Virus record (IMG/VR): IMGVR_UViG_3300014501_000065
Location: 1-25,544 of that record
Source of the DNA: a virus
Reading direction: 5' to 3' (one strand)
Length of the DNA stretch: 25,544 nt
Position numbers and translations under genes: made by a program. The notes beneath the pieces are model-generated. The model was not told the origin of the DNA and ran no database searches. It was given only the letters and a program-made list of their open reading frames with translations. Below, one piece after another: positions 13,247 through 20,972 of this stretch; position 1 is the stretch's first letter; the number at the start of each line of letters is the position of its first letter.

Positions 13247-14146
13247 ATGGTTGCGACGATTGGCTACAATCCATATCCGCAGATCGCCGGGAACAACGGT
13301 CTGTTCAACGCGACCTCCACGGGCCTTCGACAGGGCACCGCCTATGCCGATCCATCGACGCGCTATCGCCTGCGCGCTGGCATCCTCTCACAGAATGAAA
13401 CGCTGCCCATGTGGGGCGGTGTTGGCCTTTACGCCTTCGTGCCGGGCGGCAGTCTGGGCACTGTGGGTTCACCCGGAAACCCGAGCTACAGCCTTGGCCC
13501 GATCGTCGGTCGCGCCGCAGCGCTGACCAGCACTTACGCGCTGGCGGGCTTCTCCGTCTTCGATGAGGCCTACGGCATGGTGACGACGCCGCAGAGCCCG
13601 GTCCCGCTGGCCGCATCCGGAATGCAGGTCAATTGGTATCCGCTTGGCTCGCTGGCTCGTATCGTGGTGGCTTGTGACCCGACTCTCGTCGACCTGCGCG
13701 GCGCGGTGATCAAGCCGCTGGTGTCGTGGGACTTCACGAACCAACTGCTCATCCCGTATCTGGCCGGCATCACCATCACCACGGGCAGCACCTACAATAA
13801 CACGACCGGCGTCATTACGCTGATCCTGCCGACAACCGGTTTCGATCCCGGCGACTCCGTCACCCTTGCCAGCCTTACCGGCACTGGTGCCTATGCCAGC
13901 CTCGACGGTATCTGGACGGCGTTGACAGTCACCGGCACGACGGGGGCAACCCTGCAAGGGCCGATAGGCGTTGGCGCTTCGACCATCACTGGCGGCACGC
14001 TGACGGTGGGCGGCGCCGCATCGGCGGCCCTTCCGGTCACGGTGCTGGATATCCAGACATCGAACTGCGAAACCGTGGAATACAACGCGGCGACCAATTC
14101 TGCATCGTACAACTACAACGGTGCGGCGGCCGTCATTCAGCTCTAA
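13247..14146 (+). CDS. Virion structural protein upstream of major capsid (299 aa)
   Basis: ATG 13247 with AGGAG 8 bases upstream. Begins MVATIGYNPYPQIAGNNGLF; the body is Gly/Thr/Ser-rich and beta-like. Around residues 175-260 there is an Ig-like stretch (ITTGSTYNNTTGVITL, GDSVTLASLTGTGAYASLDG, TGTTGATLQGPIG) of the type found in decoration or fibre domains. It lies between the scaffold and the major capsid gene, where capsid decoration or minor capsid proteins are often encoded. No catalytic motif. Exact role not certain. Confidence 0.7.
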   Translation: MVATIGYNPYPQIAGNNGLFNATSTGLRQGTAYADPSTRYRLRAGILSQNETLPMWGGVGLYAFVPGGSLGTVGSPGNPSYSLGPIVGRAAALTSTYALAGFSVFDEAYGMVTTPQSPVPLAASGMQVNWYPLGSLARIVVACDPTLVDLRGAVIKPLVSWDFTNQLLIPYLAGITITTGSTYNNTTGVITLILPTTGFDPGDSVTLASLTGTGAYASLDGIWTALTVTGTTGATLQGPIGVGASTITGGTLTVGGAASAALPVTVLDIQTSNCETVEYNAATNSASYNYNGAAAVIQL

Positions 14147-14179
14147 TCGCTCTAATCGGGTTCACGAGGAAACAAGGCA

Positions 14180-15202
14180 ATGTCGATTCAGGCCCACGCT
14201 TTCGTCACTTTGAGCCCGTCATTCGTTGAACCGGAGTTTTTGCTGCAATACAGCCAAGCCTCCGGCTTCATCGATTTGCTGGCGGAAGGGCAGTTGCGGG
14301 TCCGCATGGCTGAGGATGACCTGCTCGTTTACATGAAGCAGATGAATGTCCGCACCAAGATGGCGGCCAGTCAGGCGGGATCTCAGGAATTGCCGAGCGT
14401 CGATATTCAGACCTCGATGATTTCGGCGCCCAGCTACCTGCTGCAGGTGCGCAACGAGTACAATCACCACGACGTCGCCGCCGGTAGCCGGTGGGGCTTT
14501 GCGGTCCCGGAAGCGTACCGCTTGGGCGGTAGGCAGGCGAACTTCCAGCTTTGCCGGGACGCCAATCTGTTCGGCATGAACCCGCAGAACGGCGAGGGCA
14601 TCATCAACGCGCCGAACGCCACAGCGATCAATCTGCCGGCGGACTCGAACGGCAACACGACGGTCATCACTTACGACAACGGCCAGATGGCGTTCTTCCT
14701 CGCGCAGCAAGTGCTGAACATCAAGACCGGCACCTATCAGCTCGGCATCGGCAAAAAGTTCACCATCATCGGACCGCAGCGCACGCTTGGTCTATTCGAG
14801 TACAACGTGGTCCAGCTTGTGCAGTTTCAGCGGCCGGGCGCGGGCACTACGTCGACCGCCGGCACCGTCAAGGAAATCTTGATGAGCAACGGCGATACGC
14901 TGATCTGGGCCTATGACGACACGCTGATCGGCGCCGGGGCCGGAGGTGCCGATCTGGTCATCGTCATCATGCCGGAAGTCGACAAGCCTAAGGGCGACCA
15001 GCCGGTCAATACCAACATCTTCGCCAGCCTGCTTCCGGGTTCCAAGGTGTGCGCCACACAGTATTGCGACATGGCGGCTCCGCGCGAGATTATCTCCCCG
15101 CTCGCCGGCGGCGCCACGGACTTCCTTCAGGAATGGCGCATCACGTCCGGATGGGTGCCGCGGCCGCAATGCCTGCGGCTCATAAGCATGAGCTATCAGT
15201 GA
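14180..15202 (+). CDS. Major capsid protein (DUF2184-like)
   Basis: 340 residues, ATG 14180 preceded by GAGGAAACAAGG. Sequence resembles DUF2184-type capsid proteins: MSIQAHAFVTLSPSFVEP at the start, YHxxD-like NEYNHHDVAAGSRWGFAVPE (~93-112), GKKFTIIGPQRTLGL, DTLIWAYDDTLIGAGAGG and the C-terminal VNTNIFASLLPGSKV. HK97-fold capsid subunits assemble into the icosahedral shell. It follows scaffold and decoration genes, the expected place. Size is suitable for a shell protein. Confidence 0.8.
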   Translation: MSIQAHAFVTLSPSFVEPEFLLQYSQASGFIDLLAEGQLRVRMAEDDLLVYMKQMNVRTKMAASQAGSQELPSVDIQTSMISAPSYLLQVRNEYNHHDVAAGSRWGFAVPEAYRLGGRQANFQLCRDANLFGMNPQNGEGIINAPNATAINLPADSNGNTTVITYDNGQMAFFLAQQVLNIKTGTYQLGIGKKFTIIGPQRTLGLFEYNVVQLVQFQRPGAGTTSTAGTVKEILMSNGDTLIWAYDDTLIGAGAGGADLVIVIMPEVDKPKGDQPVNTNIFASLLPGSKVCATQYCDMAAPREIISPLAGGATDFLQEWRITSGWVPRPQCLRLISMSYQ

Positions 15203-15233
15203 CGCGTGTGGCCGCCTAGCGCCGCTTCCGCCT

Positions 15234-15243
15234 AAACAGGGAA
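15234..15243 (+). promoter_or_regulatory. AAACAGGGAA element ahead of the 15251 gene
   Basis: Perfect copy. Its AGGGAA lies 7 bases before TTG 15251 and 13 before ATG 15257, so the TTG is the better spaced start. Confidence 0.5.
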
Positions 15244-15250
15244 CCGACCA

Positions 15251-15868
15251 TTGATCATGCAACACAATCAGCAGGAAGGCGGCCTTCACCGCCTGTTCAT
15301 CGCCAACGTAAGCAAGCAGGTGCAGGTCGTTTGCTATCGGCTGGATTACAGCAAAGACGGCGAATTGAAGGACGCCAATCGGCGCTACGTGGGCCACAAG
15401 CAGCAGGACATTCCGGCCGGGCAGCAGCGCATGATCGGCGGCCAGTTCCACATCATGCAGATCACCGAGATTGTCGACCAGCTTTCACCCTACGGCCTCG
15501 TCGGCGTCGTCGACGTGCCGCGCCTGCCGAACAAGGTCGTGCCGTATGTCTACAGCATAGACAAGCCGGTCCCGGCGGCGATCATGGAGAAGTTGAAGGC
15601 CTTCAACATGGGCATCCAGATCGAAGACGGCCGGGTGCGCAGGCAGAAGGCCGCCATCGTCACGAACGAGATGGTGCAATCCACCGTGGCACAGCAATTC
15701 CTTGAGGTCGGCATTCCGGATGCGCCCTCCGACAAAATGTCCGTCGCTTTCGAGCAGGAAGAGCAGACGGAGGCGGGTGAGAAGCTCATCGAGGAAGGCT
15801 ACAGGGTGGATGCTTCCGCCGCTGCGCCGGCGGCGCCCAGAAAACGCGGGCGTCCGCGCAAGACCTGA
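15251..15868 (+). CDS. Head-region protein with basic AT-hook-like tail
   Basis: 205 residues from TTG 15251 (or 203 from ATG 15257). The N-terminal ~130 residues look folded (HRLFIANVSKQVQVVCYRL, VGHKQQDIPAGQQRMIGG, SPYGLVGVVDVPRLP). The tail is Ala/Pro-rich and ends RKRGRPRKT, an AT-hook-like R-G-R-P that could touch DNA. It is placed between major capsid and the DUF4054-like connector. The recurring AAACAGGGAA is its ribosome site. No family recognised; it may bind packaged DNA or act as a decoration protein. Confidence 0.7.
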   Translation: MIMQHNQQEGGLHRLFIANVSKQVQVVCYRLDYSKDGELKDANRRYVGHKQQDIPAGQQRMIGGQFHIMQITEIVDQLSPYGLVGVVDVPRLPNKVVPYVYSIDKPVPAAIMEKLKAFNMGIQIEDGRVRRQKAAIVTNEMVQSTVAQQFLEVGIPDAPSDKMSVAFEQEEQTEAGEKLIEEGYRVDASAAAPAAPRKRGRPRKT

Positions 15869-15886
15869 TACTGGCCGGGAGGCGCG

Positions 15887-16384
15887 ATGACTATTCCGCA
15901 GCCGACCCTCGCGGGTTTTCAGAATTTCATCACTACAATCATGCTGGTGCCGGTATCGGCTTTGCCGCCCTCGTCGCCGTTCATCGCCTATGCCTTCGCG
16001 AACGCGCTGGCGATCGTTAACCCGGCGCTTCGGGCCGTTTGGATACCGCAATGGGACGCCGCGGGCGTGGCGCTTAATTCCGGTGGCTGGACGATATACG
16101 CGGAGGCTGTCTATAATCTTGCGGCGCACAATTTGATTGCATACGCGCCGGACCAGCCAGGCTTTACTTACTTCGCCAAGCTGCGCAAGAAGTTCAACAT
16201 GCACGGATTTGTGTCCGGCGTGGTGCAGTCGTCCGGCGATGAGGGTACGTCCGTCAGTCTTGTCGTGCAGGAAGCGGCGAAGGAATTCACGCTCATGAAT
16301 TTACAGCAGCTTAAAACGCCTTACGGACGGACTTATCTCGGAATTGCGCAGTCATACGGGCCGAGTACATTCGGAATGAACTGA
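15887..16384 (+). CDS. Head-tail connector (DUF4054-like)
   Basis: 165 residues; ATG 15887 with GGGAGG 5 bases upstream. A helical pattern with PFIAYAFANALAIVNPALRAV (split at ~31-50), YAEAVYNLAAHNLIAYAPD (~68-86) and a more variable C terminus matches the general layout of DUF4054 head completion proteins (conserved A-x-x-x-x-A-H-x-L). These occupy the ring under the portal and receive the tail. Order capsid, small protein, DUF4054, tail completion supports it. Assignment is by position and pattern. Confidence 0.6.
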   Translation: MTIPQPTLAGFQNFITTIMLVPVSALPPSSPFIAYAFANALAIVNPALRAVWIPQWDAAGVALNSGGWTIYAEAVYNLAAHNLIAYAPDQPGFTYFAKLRKKFNMHGFVSGVVQSSGDEGTSVSLVVQEAAKEFTLMNLQQLKTPYGRTYLGIAQSYGPSTFGMN

Positions 16385-16402
16385 TCCCCGTGGAGATTTT
16401 TA

Positions 16403-16987
16403 ATGGCAAACCAGAACAACGTCCTGTTCGGCCCTTTCGGAGGCACGCCCAACGTCTCGGATGGCGCGCTGTTCGACAACCTCACGACCTCGGCTAATTT
16501 TCAGGTCAAATCCAGTAGCGGCGTATTCCAAGGTCTAGGCGTCAACACCGCAGGGACGAGTTCCGCAGTCACGTTGTATGACGGGCTTAGCGCCGCGGTG
16601 ACGATCACTCTCGCCAGCCCAGGCGTATTCACGTGGGCCAAACACGGGCTCGCCGCCGGTGCTGCGGTCAAGTTCACCACGACCAGCGCGCTCCCGACCG
16701 GGCTTACCGCGAACACGACCTACTATGTTGCCGCCGACACAAACCTGACGATCAACACGTTCGCCGTCTCGGACACCAAGGCGCACGCGCTGGCCGGCAC
16801 CAACCAGGTCAACACTTCCGTCTCGCAGGCCGGCGTTCAAACTGGCTGGAACGTCTCGACACCGATCGGGACCTATTCGACCACGGCGCAGAATTTCCTC
16901 CGGGTAGGTGCCGCGTTCTTCCTTGGCCTCATCGCAATCGCGACGGATAGCGGGGGAGCGGCGAACCAGACCGTCCTGTATAACTGA
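16403..16987 (+). CDS. Virion structural protein with Ig/beta-sandwich features
   Basis: 194 residues; ATG 16403 with TGGAG 9-10 bases upstream. Begins MANQNNVLFGPFGGTPNV. Rich in Thr, Ala, Gly and Val; residues ~65-125 contain the phage Ig-like pattern (GVFTWAKHGLAAGAAVKF, LPTGLTANTTYYVAA, TNQVNTSVSQAG). Its stop overlaps the next start (TGATG). It lies between the connector and the tail-completion protein. May be a decoration, neck or tail protein; no enzymatic signature. Confidence 0.65.
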   Translation: MANQNNVLFGPFGGTPNVSDGALFDNLTTSANFQVKSSSGVFQGLGVNTAGTSSAVTLYDGLSAAVTITLASPGVFTWAKHGLAAGAAVKFTTTSALPTGLTANTTYYVAADTNLTINTFAVSDTKAHALAGTNQVNTSVSQAGVQTGWNVSTPIGTYSTTAQNFLRVGAAFFLGLIAIATDSGGAANQTVLYN

Positions 16988-17439
16988 TGCCGACATTACA
17001 CCTCGGCGTCCTCGACGTTCCCTACCAAAACGCTCCGTCCAAGCGGCAGCGCAAGGTGCGCGCAAATACGGTGACGACGGGCGACGTCGCGGGTTGGCTG
17101 GAAAACCGCTACCACATCCTCGAGAATTTCTACGAGATCCACAAAGAGGATATTGCGGGCGATCTTGAGGGTTCCCTATCCGGCGCGCTCGAGACTTTCC
17201 TGTTAGGCGGCCCACTGACGGTTGATGCGTTCGGCACGGCGACGTCCAAGATCGAGGACCGCATGAAGCAGTTTCTCGCGCAGGGCGAGATGGAGAAGAT
17301 CGGCTATCCGGGCGTGCCGACGCAGGCGGCGCTGGAAGGCATAAATCATCGCTTCAAGAAATCCAAAACCGGGCGACGCCGCCCAAGTTTTGTGGACACC
17401 GGATTATATAGCGCAAGTCTGAAATCATGGATCGATTGA
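16987..17439 (+). CDS. Tail completion / neck protein (HK97 gp10-like position)
   Basis: 150 residues; ATG 16987 overlaps the previous stop (TGATG), so no separate ribosome site is needed. Contains a helical N-terminal half (VAGWLENRYHILENFYEI, then DLEGSLSGALETFL) and ends with RRRPSFVDTGLYSASLKSWI, a D-T-G-x-Y/L-x-x-S ending common in neck and tail-completion proteins. Its end overlaps the GIY-YIG endonuclease start by 13 bases. Function inferred from motif and place. Confidence 0.6.
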   Translation: MPTLHLGVLDVPYQNAPSKRQRKVRANTVTTGDVAGWLENRYHILENFYEIHKEDIAGDLEGSLSGALETFLLGGPLTVDAFGTATSKIEDRMKQFLAQGEMEKIGYPGVPTQAALEGINHRFKKSKTGRRRPSFVDTGLYSASLKSWID

Positions 17440-18392
17440 ATTACGTCTACATTGTTTTCCGGCCGGATGGCTCTCTGCTCTATGTGGGCAAGGGCACCGG
17501 GGAACGGTGGAAGCGCCACAAGTCTAGAGCGTCAAGCAATGCGCATTATGCCAACGTGCTTAAACAGGCCGGCGGCACGCTGCCGGTGTCTATTATCGCC
17601 AGCGGGTTAAGTGAACCGGAATCATTTGCTCTTGAGGGCATACTTACTGAAAGCATAGGCATAGAATCGGAAGGCGGCCCGCTGGTAAATTGTGGGCATG
17701 GTGGGCGTGGTGGCCCGGTAGGCGTAAAGCGCTCATCTGAATGGCGCGCACACAGGCGGCTTAAGGCAATAGAGCTATGGTGTGATGAAAGCTACCGGGC
17801 GAAAATGCTGCGCGCTGATCGTGGCCGATCCGGTGGCAGGGCGCCACGCAATCCCGCCTTCAAGGCTGCTATGTCGGCAAGGCTTCAGGGCAATACTCAT
17901 ACGTTAGGCTATAAGCACACGGATGAGACACGGGCTAAGATGAGCCGCGCCAGAAAGGGCGTGCCCAAGAAGCCTGAACACGTTGTAAATATGAGTGAAG
18001 CCGCAAAGAGAGGCTGGATCAAAAGACGGCTTGGTTCCATTGTTTCTGAAGAAACACGTGCAAAAATCCGAATCGCCATGTGCGGGCGAATTGTCTCGGA
18101 AGAGACTCGCGCCAAATTATCAGCAGCCAAAAAGGGATGGAAGCCGCCGCCTCTATCTCCCGAGCATCAGGCTAAACTCACATTCGCCAGTCATCGACAT
18201 ACTGCTGAGGCGAAGGAAAAAGTAGCCGCTTCTAAGCGAGGCAAGCCGCTGTCGCCTGCGCATCGTGCGGCTATATCTGCCGCTAAGATAGGCAAGCCAG
18301 GGCATTCCCATACGGCGGAGAGCCGGGCAAAAATAGCGGCAGCAGCCTTAGCCCGCCACGCTCGACGTTTGGGACAGAGAGAAGCAAGATGA
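17427..18392 (+). CDS. GIY-YIG homing endonuclease with NUMOD3 repeats
   Basis: 321 residues. Residues 7-33 show the GIY-YIG core (YVYIVFRPDGSLLYVGKG, then R and H at ERWKRHK). From ~165 to 300 the chain has repeated NUMOD3 DNA-binding units: KHTDETRAKMSRARKG, VSEETRAKIRIAMCG, VSEETRAKLSAAKKG, LSPAHRAAISAAKIGK and HTAESRAKIAAAALAR. Such enzymes cut an empty target site and drive copying of their own gene. ATG 17427 lies inside the previous gene and the stop overlaps the next ATG (ATGA), so it is inserted seamlessly between two virion genes without disrupting them. Its codon use is more A/T-rich than the neighbours, a sign of transfer. Confidence 0.9.
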   Translation: MDRLNYVYIVFRPDGSLLYVGKGTGERWKRHKSRASSNAHYANVLKQAGGTLPVSIIASGLSEPESFALEGILTESIGIESEGGPLVNCGHGGRGGPVGVKRSSEWRAHRRLKAIELWCDESYRAKMLRADRGRSGGRAPRNPAFKAAMSARLQGNTHTLGYKHTDETRAKMSRARKGVPKKPEHVVNMSEAAKRGWIKRRLGSIVSEETRAKIRIAMCGRIVSEETRAKLSAAKKGWKPPPLSPEHQAKLTFASHRHTAEAKEKVAASKRGKPLSPAHRAAISAAKIGKPGHSHTAESRAKIAAAALARHARRLGQREAR

Positions 18393-18718
18393 CCGCCTCA
18401 CCGCTCGTCGACCGCGCCACCGCATACAAGAAGCTCACCCAGCATCAGTTCATCCCCGGCATGGGCTACTTGGCGCATTCCGGGCCGCCAGAACTTCCTG
18501 CGGTCGCTAAAGGTACGAAGAACTGCATACCCCCGGCCGGAACGAAGGACGGCTCAGCGCACGTCCTAAAGCCGCCGGGAGGCGCTCCGCCGATGCGGAT
18601 GCTTTGGATCGAAGCAGAGCGCGCTTGGGCGTCGCCGAAGCCCGCCACGGGAAACCGGTTAGCCTGGACAACCGATCACCTCACAAAGGCCGGTTGGGAA
18701 TACATAAAGGCCGCCTGA
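18389..18718 (+). CDS. Hypothetical virion-module protein (109 aa)
   Basis: ATG 18389 overlaps the endonuclease stop; GAGAGAAG lies upstream, inside the endonuclease gene. Pro/Gly-rich and basic, with several Trp (MRMLWIEAERAWASPKP, ATGNRLAWTTDH, AGWEYIKAA). It might be a minor tail or connector component by position. No family recognised. Because the endonuclease abuts it so tightly, the gene must have lain directly after the 16987 gene before the insertion. Confidence 0.55.
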   Translation: MTASPLVDRATAYKKLTQHQFIPGMGYLAHSGPPELPAVAKGTKNCIPPAGTKDGSAHVLKPPGGAPPMRMLWIEAERAWASPKPATGNRLAWTTDHLTKAGWEYIKAA

Positions 18719-18783
18719 GTTTCGGCGCTTGCTCCAACGGGCTTTTCGCTGTAAATCTCTCTTTCGCTTTCGTCGTTTGCTGA

Positions 18784-18793
18784 AAACAGGGAA
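18784..18793 (+). promoter_or_regulatory. AAACAGGGAA element ahead of the 18826 gene
   Basis: Perfect copy. It sits 6 bases before ATG 18800, whose frame is a shadow, and 32 before the real ATG 18826. Confidence 0.45.
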
Positions 18794-18813
18794 CCCACTA
18801 TGACCATGCAACA

Positions 18814-18825
18814 AGGGGATTCCCT
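18814..18825 (+). other. Hairpin masking the ribosome site of the 18826 gene
   Basis: AGGG (18814-18817), loop gatt, CCCT (18822-18825) ends one base before ATG 18826. The paired AGGG is the gene's Shine-Dalgarno. The stem is only 4 bp and may be marginal. Confidence 0.3.
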
Positions 18826-19302
18826 ATGGCTAACTACGAAGCGCCGCTGCTTCAGGGTACGCTCTCCACGACCTTCAAGACCGCTGGTGCCCTGTGGTCG
18901 ACCGGTACCCGCCGCATCCAGCTTTATGAAGCGGAGTTCGGCCAAACTGGTGCGCTGTCGAGCACGGACTGCCAGGTCCAGTGGGATCTCTCGCGCTTCG
19001 GCGCCACCGCCATCCTCACCGCAAGCGCCATCGTCCCCAATCTCATCGATACCGCCGACTCCTCGCCGCTCGCGCAGTTCGCTAATGCGGCCACCGCAGA
19101 GCTGACCTATACGACGGCCGGATTCGGTTTGTCATTGAAGAGCTGGGCAATCAACCAAAGGGGAAGTTATCGTTTTCGTTGCCTCGACGACGGAGACAAC
19201 ATCCTTATTCCGGCAACCGCCGTGACTGGCATCGGCCTCCGTGCGCTGAGTTCGAACTTTACCGCCACGGGCCTAGGCAACATCAGTTTTCTTGAAAGAT
19301 AA
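18826..19302 (+). CDS. Virion-associated protein (158 aa)
   Basis: ATG 18826 with AGGGG 7 bases upstream. Beta-rich, starts MANYEAPLLQGTLSTTFKTAG and ends RALSSNFTATGLGNISFLER. The pattern (LYEAEFGQTG, DCQVQWDLSRFG, LKSWAINQRGSYRFRC, NILIPATAVTGIGLRAL) resembles a conserved structural protein I have seen in phage virion clusters. No enzymatic motif. It is last before a strong terminator, closing the first rightward unit. Confidence 0.6.
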   Translation: MANYEAPLLQGTLSTTFKTAGALWSTGTRRIQLYEAEFGQTGALSSTDCQVQWDLSRFGATAILTASAIVPNLIDTADSSPLAQFANAATAELTYTTAGFGLSLKSWAINQRGSYRFRCLDDGDNILIPATAVTGIGLRALSSNFTATGLGNISFLER

Positions 19303-19326
19303 GACACTTCAACGTCTTACAATGAG

Positions 19327-19354
19327 AAAGGCCCCTTTCCCTGGGGCCTTTTTT
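19327..19354 (+). terminator. Strong rho-independent terminator
   Basis: Perfect stem aaaggcccc (19327-19335) / ggggccttt (19343-19351) with a 7-base loop, running into a six-T tract. It separates the capsid-connector unit from the HNH and host-interaction genes. Confidence 0.9.
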
Positions 19355-19368
19355 GTGCTTATAAAAAC

Positions 19369-19403
19369 GAAGGCCCGGACCGTTTGCGCGGTCTCGGACC
19401 TTC
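19369..19403 (+). other. Second long imperfect hairpin
   Basis: gaagg-cccg-gaccg (19369-19382) pairs imperfectly with cggtctcggaccttc (19389-19403) around a tttgcg loop. It lacks a T-tract. It may be a 5' element of the HNH transcript or a mobile-element boundary. Confidence 0.4.
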
Positions 19404-19431
19404 TGAGCATCAAACCTGTGGAGCAGGATCA

Positions 19432-20100
19432 ATGCCTTTCGAGATTATAAGCCGCGCCGATGCGCTGGCAAAAGGCCTCAAACAATATTTTACCGGCAAG
19501 CCGTGTAAGCACGGCCATATCGCGATACGATTGATTGGTGGTCCGTGCATTGAATGCCATCGAATACATACAGCGAGCTACCGAAAAGCAAATCGCGAAA
19601 AGCACAATTCGTGGGGCAAGGAAAATCCGGAACGTAGACGGATTTCTCAGCAAAGATATTTAGAATCCCACCCAGAGCGTCGCCGGAAATCACAGTTAGA
19701 TTGGGTTGACCGCAATAGAGAGCAATTCCGTGAATATCAGCGCGGTCTTAGAAAGCGCCTTCGCCGGGATGATCCGGATTGGCGGCTCCGTCAAAATTTG
19801 CGGGGTCGGCTTCGAAAGGCCCTGGTCCGCGCCAGCGCTGCTAAATCCGGAAAAACCTTCGATCTAGTCGGTTGTACCGTTCCAGAATTGAAGGCTCATC
19901 TTAAACGCCAGTTTTCCGTCGGCATGACGGAGGAAAACTACGGTCATGGTCCTAACAAATGGAATGTCGATCATAGGATTCCGTGTGCCGCCTTTGATTT
20001 GACCGATCCTGAACAGCAGCGATTATGCTTCCACTTTTCAAACCTTCAGCCAATGTGGCATTATCTCAATGTAGCTAAAGGAGCGCGGGTCAATGCCTAG
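19432..20100 (+). CDS. HNH homing-type endonuclease
   Basis: 222 residues from ATG 19432, with AGGA 3-4 bases and GGAG about 10 bases upstream; the frame opens at 19384, but MPFEIISRADALAKGLK is the natural start. Near the N terminus is K-P-C-K-H-G-H with C-I-E-C-H (residues ~23-45), a Cys/His cluster likely to bind zinc. The middle is a long basic helical region (RRKSQLDWVDRNREQ, RKRLRRDD). The C terminus has the HNH nuclease: KWNVDHRIPCAAFDLTDPEQ, CFHFSNLQPMWHYLN, N-x-x-K-G. This is a common phage free-standing HNH enzyme. Its A/T-richer codons and own terminator-flanked position suggest mobility. It overlaps the next gene by 8 bases. Confidence 0.85.
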   Translation: MPFEIISRADALAKGLKQYFTGKPCKHGHIAIRLIGGPCIECHRIHTASYRKANREKHNSWGKENPERRRISQQRYLESHPERRRKSQLDWVDRNREQFREYQRGLRKRLRRDDPDWRLRQNLRGRLRKALVRASAAKSGKTFDLVGCTVPELKAHLKRQFSVGMTEENYGHGPNKWNVDHRIPCAAFDLTDPEQQRLCFHFSNLQPMWHYLNVAKGARVNA

Positions 20101-20392
20101 CCTTAATCGCTTCAAGCCCGGCTCGATTGGGCAATATTTTGAAGGTCCGCAATGGGACGGAAAATGCGTTGAGGTTTATAGTTCCGTCTGCGCGCACTGC
20201 CAGCATCCGACCGAATTTCTCAGCATGAAGAAAATGCGAGATTACGTCGATATTTGTCGGGGCTGTATGAGGTTGATCTGTGAGAAATGTGCGGCCGGAC
20301 CGTGCAGGCCTTTCGAGCAGGAAGCGGAGCGCCAGGAGCGTGAAGCCCGGCTTCAAGCGCGGGTGGAGGCGCAGGGCTGGCGCTGCTACTAG
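20093..20392 (+). CDS. Cysteine-rich zinc-type phage protein (99 aa)
   Basis: ATG 20093 with AAGGAG about 9 bases upstream, inside the HNH gene. A C-x-x-C pair (VCAHCQH) and then CRGCMRLICEKCAAGPC give many cysteines, a likely two-zinc knuckle (residues ~31-66). A charged helical C terminus follows (EQEAERQEREARLQARVEAQG). Similar small proteins occur in alphaproteobacterial phages near structural genes. DNA, RNA or protein binding is possible; no specific function known. Confidence 0.7.
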   Translation: MPSLNRFKPGSIGQYFEGPQWDGKCVEVYSSVCAHCQHPTEFLSMKKMRDYVDICRGCMRLICEKCAAGPCRPFEQEAERQEREARLQARVEAQGWRCY

Positions 20393-20432
20393 GCCGTCGG
20401 CTATCTTGGAATTGAAACGGGGGAGCTTCACG

Positions 20433-20957
20433 ATGCCATGCAATTCGTGCGCGCACTGGATCAGGGCGCGAAAGACGATCTACGAAAGCGGCGATGAGGT
20501 CTTCAACTTCCAGGCGCCGGAGGGGAAGGGGCATTGCGACGCGATCGACCTCGACACAGATCCCGAGTTCGGCTGCACGAAGTTCGATGCCGAGAAGCCA
20601 TATCTCGGCGTGGACGATCAACCGCACGTCATCGTTGCCCACAAGAGCGGCGCGCCTTGGCACTACAGCGTTTCAGGCCCGTGCCCGGATTGCGCCGGCA
20701 AGGGCAACGCTGGCGATACTGGATGCCACCGCTGCGCCGGGACGGGCAAGGTCCGATATTACGACGACGGCTATATCGGCGAGGAACGCACGCGGCTGCA
20801 TCCGAAGGAACGGGAGCAGGCGGGCAAGCCCAAATGCGCGGATTGCGGCCGTGAGGTAGAGCGGGCCTGGAAGGTCTGCCCGGCGTGCGGTCACAAGTTG
20901 GATGCCGAATCGCCCATTGAGGTCATCAAGGACGCCGACGCGGGGCTTCCTATCTAG
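20433..20957 (+). CDS. DnaJ-type zinc-finger protein (174 aa)
   Basis: Start at ATG 20433 (MPCNSCAHWIRARK) with GGGGAG about 7 bases upstream. The longer frame from 20280 is a shadow of the preceding gene. It has an N-terminal C-x-x-C (residues 3-6), then a DnaJ-like CxxCxGxG pair at ~86-105 (CPDCAGKGNAGDTGC-HRCAGTGKV) and a C-terminal zinc ribbon (KCADCGREVERAWKVCPACG, ~140-159). DnaJ cysteine-rich domains bind unfolded or partner proteins; without a J domain this would be a binding or assembly factor. Likely chaperone-type role for tail or fibre proteins is inference. Confidence 0.7.
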   Translation: MPCNSCAHWIRARKTIYESGDEVFNFQAPEGKGHCDAIDLDTDPEFGCTKFDAEKPYLGVDDQPHVIVAHKSGAPWHYSVSGPCPDCAGKGNAGDTGCHRCAGTGKVRYYDDGYIGEERTRLHPKEREQAGKPKCADCGREVERAWKVCPACGHKLDAESPIEVIKDADAGLPI

Positions 20958-20972
20958 GTTTTTGTCACACGA

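Noticed and set aside
15485-16204. 239-codon leftward frame
   Set aside because: Antisense of the 15251 and 15887 genes; Arg/His-rich shadow typical of high GC.
18800-19105. Frame starting at ATG 18800 with AAACAGGGAA 6 bases upstream
   Set aside because: Product is Arg/Ser/Pro-rich shadow of the 18826 gene, which has better protein-like sequence; kept only as a possible translational start effect.
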